From: an uncultured Bacilli bacterium
Lineage (GTDB): Bacteria > Bacillota_I > Bacilli_A > RF39 > UBA660
DNA: 10,406 bases
Direction: 5' to 3'
NCBI GenBank assembly: GCA_934120015.1
Contig: CAKOTD010000036.1
Location: 1 to 10,406, forward strand
A program made the position numbers and the translations under genes. The notes under the pieces were generated by a model. The model saw only the letters and a program-made list of their open reading frames with translations, was not told the DNA's origin and searched no databases. Shown one piece after another: positions 6,214 through 10,406 of the stretch (its first letter is position 1; each line of letters begins with the position of its first letter).

Positions 6214-6769
6214 AAAATTTAACTTGTGGAACTTCTTTTTCTTTTTCATCAGCTTCAAAGAATACTGCATCAGAACCTTTAAAACCAAACATTGAAGCAA
6301 CTATATTTGATGGGAACATTTCTATCTTATTACGATAAGATAAAACTGCATCATTATAGAATTGTCTTGAATATGTGATTTTATCTTCAGTATCTTTTAA
6401 CTGAGATTGTAAATCCATAAAGTTAGTATTTGCTTTTAAATCTGGATATGCTTCTGCTAAAGCAAAGAATTTTCCTAAAGCAGCAGTTAATTCTCCATTA
6501 GCTTTCATTTTATCTGCAGGTGTAGTAGCACTTACAGCACTATTTCTTGCAGCAATTACAGCTTCTAAAGTTCCTTTTTCATGTCCAGCATAACCTTTTA
6601 CTGTTTCAACTAAATTTGGAATTAAATCAGCTCTTCTTTTAAGGACAACATCAATTTGTGACCATTGATCACGAACTTTGTTTCTTAAACTAACTAAAGA
6701 GTTATGTGTTCCAATAATATAAAATACTAATAGTAAAACAACTATACCAACAATAATTAAAGCTATCAT
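6212..6769 (-). CDS. lemA: LemA family membrane protein
   Basis: A 185-residue protein, the usual LemA length, anchored by one N-terminal membrane segment (about 2-20) with a short cytoplasmic or outside tail and a long helical domain. Family hallmarks are strong: HNSLVSLRNKV (22-32), QWSQIDVVLKRRADLIPNLV (35-54), ETVKGYAGHE (55-64), FMDLQSQLKDTEDKI (117-131), and YNDAV...FPSNIVASMFGF (138-163). The biochemical role is unsettled. LemA genes often sit beside membrane zinc peptidases (HtpX/M48), and here a YugP-like peptidase is directly upstream. The start is the ATG at 6769, six bases after TAGGAGGGA. The longer frame from an ATG at 6802 begins inside the predicted internal promoter. Confidence 0.93.
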   Translation of the reverse strand: MIALIIVGIVVLLLVFYIIGTHNSLVSLRNKVRDQWSQIDVVLKRRADLIPNLVETVKGYAGHEKGTLEAVIAARNSAVSATTPADKMKANGELTAALGKFFALAEAYPDLKANTNFMDLQSQLKDTEDKITYSRQFYNDAVLSYRNKIEMFPSNIVASMFGFKGSDAVFFEADEKEKEVPQVKF

Positions 6770-6774
6770 AATCT

Positions 6775-6783
6775 TCCCTCCTA
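6775..6783 (-). promoter_or_regulatory. Ribosome-binding site that sets the lemA start
   Basis: The minus strand reads TAGGAGGGA with optimal spacing to the ATG at 6769. The upstream in-frame ATG at 6802 has no comparable site. Confidence 0.75.
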
Positions 6784-6792
6784 CTACATACA

Positions 6793-6801
6793 AGTATATC
6801 A
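6793..6801 (-). promoter_or_regulatory. Possible internal extended -10 promoter for lemA
   Basis: The minus strand reads TGATATACT, with the -10 at 6793-6798. It shares the 12-mer aagtatatcata (6792-6803) with the rubrerythrin promoter (4171-4182). No good -35 is present. The predicted start is near 6786, giving a leader of about 16 nt. It would add lemA transcript independently of cysS. Confidence 0.45.
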
Positions 6802-6825
6802 TATTATATTCAATTTGTATACTAT

Positions 6826-7512
6826 TTAGTCATCATTTTTAATAAAAGAAATAATTCGTAAAATATTTAAAATAATGGAAATTAAGCTTGCAACATAGGT
6901 TAATGCTGCTGCCCTAAGCATTTTTGATACTCCTATTTTTTCATCTGGTGTTACTAAATTTAAATCAACTAGTTCTTTTTTTGCTCTCGAGGAAGCATCA
7001 AATTCAACAGGGAGTGTGATTATCTGAAATAAAAGAGTTAAAAATTCAGCTAGTAAACATATTTTTAAATATCCAGTTATACCAGCAAATATTGATATAA
7101 TTAATCCAAAATACCCAGCATAGCTAATAAAATTAACAATAGGAACCAACAATGTTCTAAAACGCATAAATTTGTAACCAAACTTGTCCTGAATTGCATG
7201 CCCTACCTCATGCGCTGCAACGGCAATTGAAGCAATTGAAGTCCCATTATATATATCAGATGATAACTTTATAACTTTTCGTTTGGAGTTATAATGATCG
7301 GTAAGCTCACCAGATGTTTCTACCACATATACATTTAAATTATATTTTTCAATAATCATTCTGGCAACGTCAGCACCACTAATATTACTATGATTATCAA
7401 TTTTTTTATATTTTTTATAATTTATTTTTATTTTTACTTGAGCAAATAAAACAATTATAAATGATAAAATAAGCAATCCAAATGTAACAAAATCATCTAT
7501 ATAATAATTCAT
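6826..7512 (-). CDS. yugP: YugP-like membrane zinc metallopeptidase
   Basis: A 228-residue integral membrane metalloprotease of the YugP/neutral zinc metallopeptidase family (DUF-type Zn_peptidase_2). An N-terminal membrane segment (about 7-24) is followed by a catalytic region with SGADVARMII (45-54) and the zinc motif HEVGH (H101, E102, H105). Two or three further membrane segments follow at about 120-145, 150-168 and 200-222. E170 in LPVEFDAS is the likely third zinc ligand. The start is the ATG at 7512, five bases past the cysS stop. Its SD ATGAGGTGA contains the cysS TGA stop, which favours coupled translation. The frame extended to a GTG at 7521 starts within that SD. Adjacent lemA suggests a joint membrane-proteolysis role. 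Substrate is unknown. Confidence 0.9.
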   Translation of the reverse strand: MNYYIDDFVTFGLLILSFIIVLFAQVKIKINYKKYKKIDNHSNISGADVARMIIEKYNLNVYVVETSGELTDHYNSKRKVIKLSSDIYNGTSIASIAVAAHEVGHAIQDKFGYKFMRFRTLLVPIVNFISYAGYFGLIISIFAGITGYLKICLLAEFLTLLFQIITLPVEFDASSRAKKELVDLNLVTPDEKIGVSKMLRAAALTYVASLISIILNILRIISFIKNDD

Positions 7513-7517
7513 ATTTG

Positions 7518-7526
7518 TCACCTCAT
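7518..7526 (-). promoter_or_regulatory. Ribosome-binding site of yugP embedded in the cysS stop
   Basis: The minus strand reads ATGAGGTGA. These bases encode the last two residues of CysRS (Met, Arg) and its TGA stop, and also form the SD for the ATG at 7512. Ribosomes ending on cysS are well placed to restart on yugP. Confidence 0.75.
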
Positions 7527-8915
7527 TTCAAATGATGTACCTTCACGACTATCTTTTAAAACAATACCCTGTTCTAATAACTCATTTCTTATTTTATCTG
7601 CCAAAACATAGTTTTTGTCTTTTTTAGCCAAATTTCTTTTTTCAATCATTTCGTCAATATATGATGCTAAATCAGCACTAACTTCTTCTTTATCACTTAT
7701 CAATAAATCAAGTGATAATACCATATCAAAATTTTCAATTAATTTAATTTTAGTTGAATTATTAACTGATTCATCTTTTAATAACTCATAAATTATAGTT
7801 AGACACATTGAAGTATTTAAATTATTACTTAAAGCTGCTTTAAACTTATCATTGTATTTTTCGAAATCGTCATTGTTTATGACATCATCAGACTTAAGTG
7901 ATAAAATTTTATTTTTTAATTTCCTATACTCTCTACTTGCACCATCTAAAATTTCATAACTAAAAGTTAAAGTATTGTGATAATAAGAGTTTAAGCATAG
8001 ATATCTGTATGCAAGGGGATTATATCCTTTCTGAGTAAGTAAATCAACTGTTAGGAATTCACCCTTACTTTTACTCATCTTACCATTTATATCATTTAGA
8101 AAACCTAAATGAATCCAATAGTTACACCATTTATGACCAAGAAAACATTCTGATTGAGCAATTTCATTTGTGTGATGAGGAAAGACTGCATCTTCTGCTC
8201 CACAATGTATATCAAGATTTTCTCCTAAATATTTAATTGAAATTCCTGAACATTCTATATGCCACCCGGGATATCCTTTTCCCCATGGAGAATCCCACTT
8301 CATTTCTTGATTATTAAATTTAGAGTTTGTAAACCACAAGCCAAAATCAAAAGGATTTTTCTTTGCATTATCCTCCTTAATATCTTCCCTCACAGCTACT
8401 ATTAACTCTTCAGCATTTCTACCAGATAGGTCATAATAATTCTTATATTTTGTAGTATCAAAGTATACATTGCCATCACTAATATAAGCATAACCTTCAT
8501 CTAGTAATTTAGTGATTATTTTAATGTACTCATCAATGTTGTCTGTTGCATTACTAACAATATCAGGCCATCTTATATTTAATTTTTTGCAATCATTCCT
8601 AAAACAATTTGTATAATAGTTAGCAATTTCCCTAGAACTTTTATGTTCTCTTTTAGCAGCTACTAGCATCTTGTCTTCGCCAGAGTCACCATCACCAACC
8701 ATATGTCCAACATCGGTTATATTCATTACTCGATTGACTTTATAACCCAAATACTTAAGAGATTTTTCTAAAATATCCTCAGATATATATGTTCTTAAAT
8801 TACCAATATGTGCAAAATGATAAACTGTAGGTCCACAGGTATACATGTTTACTTCATTTGGTTTATTTGGTATAAACTCCTCTATTTTCTTTGTTAATGT
8901 GTTATATAATTTCAT
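7518..8915 (-). CDS. cysS: Cysteinyl-tRNA synthetase
   Basis: Charges tRNA-Cys with cysteine in the cytoplasm. The 465-residue class I synthetase shows all hallmarks. MYTCGPTVY (24-32) contains the first zinc ligand C27, and the HIGH-type motif is HIGN (36-39). The other zinc ligands follow in GWHIECSGIS (C222) and FPHHTNEIAQSE (H247, E251), with the same 25- and 4-residue spacing as in the E. coli enzyme. The KMSKS loop is at 279-283. A helical anticodon-binding region completes it. The start is the ATG at 8915 (MKLYNTLTKK, as in relatives), six bases after AGAGGTG. The longer frame starts at a GTG that lies inside this SD. It is first in an operon with yugP and lemA. The leader is too short for a T-box. 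Confidence 0.97.
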   Translation of the reverse strand: MKLYNTLTKKIEEFIPNKPNEVNMYTCGPTVYHFAHIGNLRTYISEDILEKSLKYLGYKVNRVMNITDVGHMVGDGDSGEDKMLVAAKREHKSSREIANYYTNCFRNDCKKLNIRWPDIVSNATDNIDEYIKIITKLLDEGYAYISDGNVYFDTTKYKNYYDLSGRNAEELIVAVREDIKEDNAKKNPFDFGLWFTNSKFNNQEMKWDSPWGKGYPGWHIECSGISIKYLGENLDIHCGAEDAVFPHHTNEIAQSECFLGHKWCNYWIHLGFLNDINGKMSKSKGEFLTVDLLTQKGYNPLAYRYLCLNSYYHNTLTFSYEILDGASREYRKLKNKILSLKSDDVINNDDFEKYNDKFKAALSNNLNTSMCLTIIYELLKDESVNNSTKIKLIENFDMVLSLDLLISDKEEVSADLASYIDEMIEKRNLAKKDKNYVLADKIRNELLEQGIVLKDSREGTSFEMR

Positions 8916-8921
8916 AATAGA

Positions 8922-8928
8922 CACCTCT
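8922..8928 (-). promoter_or_regulatory. Ribosome-binding site that sets the cysS start
   Basis: The minus strand reads AGAGGTG with six bases before the ATG at 8915. The GTG at 8924-8922 is the end of this site, so it is not a plausible start. Confidence 0.75.
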
Positions 8929-8933
8929 ACTTA

Positions 8934-8962
8934 ATTATACCATAATAATTATAGCACTTCAA
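8934..8962 (-). promoter_or_regulatory. Proximal cysS promoter
   Basis: The minus strand has TTGAAG (8957-8962), a 17-base spacer and TATAAT (8934-8939) with a TGG extension. The predicted start is near 8927, giving an unusually short leader of about 12 nt that begins at the SD itself. Confidence 0.65.
8948..8956 (-). promoter_or_regulatory. Distal extended -10 of cysS
   Basis: The minus strand reads TGCTATAAT, a second perfect extended -10 located 14 bases upstream of the first. The -35 is poor. The predicted start is near 8941, giving a leader of about 26 nt that includes the whole SD. Confidence 0.5.
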
Positions 8963-8973
8963 TTTTATTCATA

Positions 8974-9017
8974 AAAAGTTCTTTTCTTTACAAAAAAGGA
9001 AGAACTTTTGCTCTTCC
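8974..9017 (-). terminator. Terminator of the 400-residue gene, with two overlapping hairpins
   Basis: The first hairpin met by polymerase spans 9017-8998. It is an 8-bp stem (GGAAGAGC with GTTCTTCC, including one G-T pair), an AAAA loop and six T's (8992-8997). A second, mutually exclusive hairpin pairs 9000-9009 with 8974-8983 (10 bp) and has its own five T's (8973-8977). The pair separates the upstream gene from the cysS promoters and probably works as a terminator with a backup. Confidence 0.8.
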
Positions 9018-9040
9018 CTAACCCCTTATTCTTTTATTTT

Positions 9041-10243
9041 TTATTTAACTAATACTTTATTAGATTTCAAATCAATTTCTTGTGTTTTGCAGCCATTAAA
9101 TACTTGTACAACATTTGAGAAATCAACTCTTCCATTATACATAATGTCACTATAGTATTTTGTAGCAACACCTTTATTTTTCATAATTTCGTCAATACAA
9201 CTTGCCGCATAACTTAATGTATAATCAGCTCCTACTGAAAGTTCATCACGATCAGTTGGGTAAATACTCTTACTAAAGTCATAACTATTATCTACTAATG
9301 TTACTCCTTCGGCATAATACATAGATGTATCTATATAGTTCTTAGTATTTTCTTTTTTAGTTGCACTAATAGAATCTGTCATAATACCATTCATAATTTT
9401 TGCAGTATCCTGACCTTTTTTATCAGTTATAATTAAAGATAAATCAATTATATCCTTTTTTCCTTCTGCAATCTTATTGATAGTATCATCGGCATATAAT
9501 TCATAAAAATTAAATGAATCAGCAACATTTGTTTCAATATTATCACTAATGATACCATATTCTATTAGTTTTTGAGTTTCACTAGCAGAAACTGAATCAA
9601 TATTTGCTAAATAAACTACAGAATATAACTCTTCTGGTTTAACTTCATCAAATTTGTAATTCTTATGAGATAATGTAGCTGTTTTATTAATATAAGTAGC
9701 ATAAGATCTACTAAGTTTTACAACATCTTCGGCTGAAATATAAACAACTGCTGGCACAGCATCCTCTAAAACAGAATCTTCTCTATTAGAATTTGGTTCA
9801 GTTAAAGTAGTCTCTGCACTTGAACTATTATAAGTAGTAACAGCATTCGTAGTAGTAAAAGGTATTTCTGTTGTTACTGGTGTTGTTGTTACTTCTACAG
9901 TTATTGAAGATGAAGTTGAAGTTTTAGTTTCTCCTTTAGTAATATTTTCAACTTCTCCCCTGGCACAAGATTTACATAATACAATTGTTCCAAATGCAAG
10001 TACTGTAACACCTGCACATATTGCAACTTTTCCCTTTATACCTTTTTTTTGCTTAACATTATCTTCATTTTTATCATTAGGATAATATTCATTATTAATT
10101 GTATAACCATTGTTAGTTTCTTCTGCTTTTACCTCTTCTGAAACGATTTCGTTGTTAGCTTCTTCTACTATATCTGGATTTAATCCTTTTTGAATTTTTT
10201 CATTATCTGACACTTTTTCAATTGTTTCATTTTCATAATGCAT
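9041..10243 (-). CDS. Membrane-anchored Thr-rich surface protein, unknown function
   Basis: I do not recognise the family. The 400 residues comprise a Glu- and Asn-rich cytoplasmic tail (1-62), a basic stretch KQKKGIKGK (64-72) and one membrane segment (about 73-90, ending in LCKSC). A Thr/Ser-rich linker follows (about 105-148, with runs such as VTTTPVTTEIPFTTTN). A mainly helical outer domain (about 155-400) completes it, with two cysteines (C349, C385) that could form a disulfide. Positive charges before the membrane segment predict N-in, C-out topology. The Thr-rich linker looks like a wall-spanning, possibly glycosylated stalk. The start is the ATG at 10243 after AAGGGGGA. The longer frame starts at an ATG at 10285, upstream of the predicted transcription start. 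It is a single-gene unit under a strong promoter. Confidence 0.82.
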   Translation of the reverse strand: MHYENETIEKVSDNEKIQKGLNPDIVEEANNEIVSEEVKAEETNNGYTINNEYYPNDKNEDNVKQKKGIKGKVAICAGVTVLAFGTIVLCKSCARGEVENITKGETKTSTSSSITVEVTTTPVTTEIPFTTTNAVTTYNSSSAETTLTEPNSNREDSVLEDAVPAVVYISAEDVVKLSRSYATYINKTATLSHKNYKFDEVKPEELYSVVYLANIDSVSASETQKLIEYGIISDNIETNVADSFNFYELYADDTINKIAEGKKDIIDLSLIITDKKGQDTAKIMNGIMTDSISATKKENTKNYIDTSMYYAEGVTLVDNSYDFSKSIYPTDRDELSVGADYTLSYAASCIDEIMKNKGVATKYYSDIMYNGRVDFSNVVQVFNGCKTQEIDLKSNKVLVK

Positions 10244-10249
10244 ATTAAT

Positions 10250-10257
10250 TCCCCCTT
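10250..10257 (-). promoter_or_regulatory. Ribosome-binding site that sets the start of the 400-residue protein
   Basis: The minus strand reads AAAGGGGGA, ending six bases before the ATG at 10243. In-frame ATGs at 10285 and 10273 lie upstream of, or at, the predicted transcription start and are therefore unlikely starts. Confidence 0.75.
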
Positions 10258-10275
10258 TTTTTAGAATTGTCATAT

Positions 10276-10304
10276 ATACTATCATTACTTTATGAATTTG
10301 TCAA
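10276..10304 (-). promoter_or_regulatory. Promoter of the 400-residue surface protein
   Basis: The minus strand has a perfect TTGACA (10299-10304), a 17-base spacer and TAGTAT (10276-10281) preceded by TGA, an extended -10. The predicted start is near 10269, giving a leader of about 25 nt. Two A8 tracts lie upstream (10316-10332) and could act as an UP element. Confidence 0.75.
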
Positions 10305-10315
10305 GTAAAAATTCA

Positions 10316-10332
10316 TTTTTTTTGTTTTTTTT
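10316..10332 (-). promoter_or_regulatory. Double A8 tract, candidate UP element
   Basis: The minus strand reads AAAAAAAACAAAAAAAA, ending 11 bases upstream of the consensus -35. That is the region contacted by the RNA polymerase alpha C-terminal domains, or it may be a bent-DNA segment. Confidence 0.5.
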
Positions 10333-10336
10333 ATGT

Positions 10337-10380
10337 TTATCTTATGATAATGTCTTAAGTATTATCTTATGATTATGTCT
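10337..10380. repeat. Two 19-nt direct repeats upstream of the surface-protein promoter
   Basis: ttatcttatgataatgtct (10337-10355) recurs at 10362-10380 with one mismatch (18 of 19), a period of 25 bases. The first copy includes a small perfect inverted repeat, TTATC-TTAT-GATAA. The repeats lie 33 bases upstream of the -35, which suits binding sites for an activator or repressor. The regulator is unknown. Confidence 0.65.
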
Positions 10381-10406
10381 CACTTTAATATTATAATAAG
10401 TCACTG

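Noticed and set aside
529..8915. Mycoplasma-type code with TGA as tryptophan
   Set aside because: Tryptophans in conserved positions use TGG, and TGA ends cysS and the methyltransferase at family-typical lengths.
8916..9040. T-box or other riboswitch ahead of cysS
   Set aside because: The promoters lie within 50 bases of the start codon and the hairpins upstream belong to the previous gene's terminator, so no leader of sufficient length exists.
10150..10175. Lipoprotein signal in the 400-residue protein at the LCKSC segment near positions 9964-9976
   Set aside because: The residues before either cysteine do not fit a lipobox, and a 70-residue acidic region precedes the hydrophobic segment, so a membrane anchor is the better reading.

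Overview
The window is a strongly A+T-rich stretch in which every convincing gene lies on the minus strand, so transcription runs from right to left. Tryptophan is encoded by TGG, and TGA serves as a stop (cysS and the TrmH-like gene), so this is the standard bacterial code and not the mycoplasma one. The SpoIIIE/FtsK translocase, YugP-type peptidase, LemA, a rubrerythrin with its rubredoxin domain, strong Shine-Dalgarno (SD) sequences and TGn-extended -10 promoters point to an anaerobic or microaerobic low-GC Bacillota, possibly an uncultured gut Bacilli or Erysipelotrichia-like lineage. That placement is inference.

In transcription order: (1) 10243-9041 is a membrane-anchored protein of unknown function. 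It has a near-consensus promoter, two A8 tracts and a pair of 19-nt direct repeats upstream. (2) cysS (8915-7518), a YugP-like zinc metallopeptidase (7512-6826) and lemA (6769-6212) form a compact operon. lemA has a possible internal promoter, and a hairpin at the lemA stop codon ends the unit. (3) 6067-5552 is an HD-domain phosphohydrolase with its own promoter and terminator. (4) tRNA-Arg(CCU) (5453-5377) has a consensus promoter and a hairpin terminator. It is followed by a 120-residue protein of unknown function and a TrmH/SpoU-family RNA methyltransferase. (5) The rubrerythrin gene (4145-3606) has its own promoter and terminator. (6) 3544-2888 is a Pr6Pr/AIG1-like membrane protein. (7) 2775-529 is the SpoIIIE/FtsK DNA translocase. 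(8) Positions 1-528 hold no intact gene. They contain the ftsK terminator nested inside an interrupted inverted repeat, and a decayed reading frame that resembles part of an IS605-type TnpB.

Most of the window is housekeeping. For six genes the longest open frame begins too far upstream. In four of them the extra start codon lies in or touches the SD sequence (GTG in GGTG, or a TTG overlapping GGGTGA); in the other two it is an upstream ATG. I give starts placed by SD spacing. No defence system, prophage, CRISPR array or biosynthetic cluster is visible. The parts least explained by known biology are the 400-residue surface protein with its repeat-bearing promoter, the interrupted inverted repeat beyond ftsK, and the TnpB-like relic.
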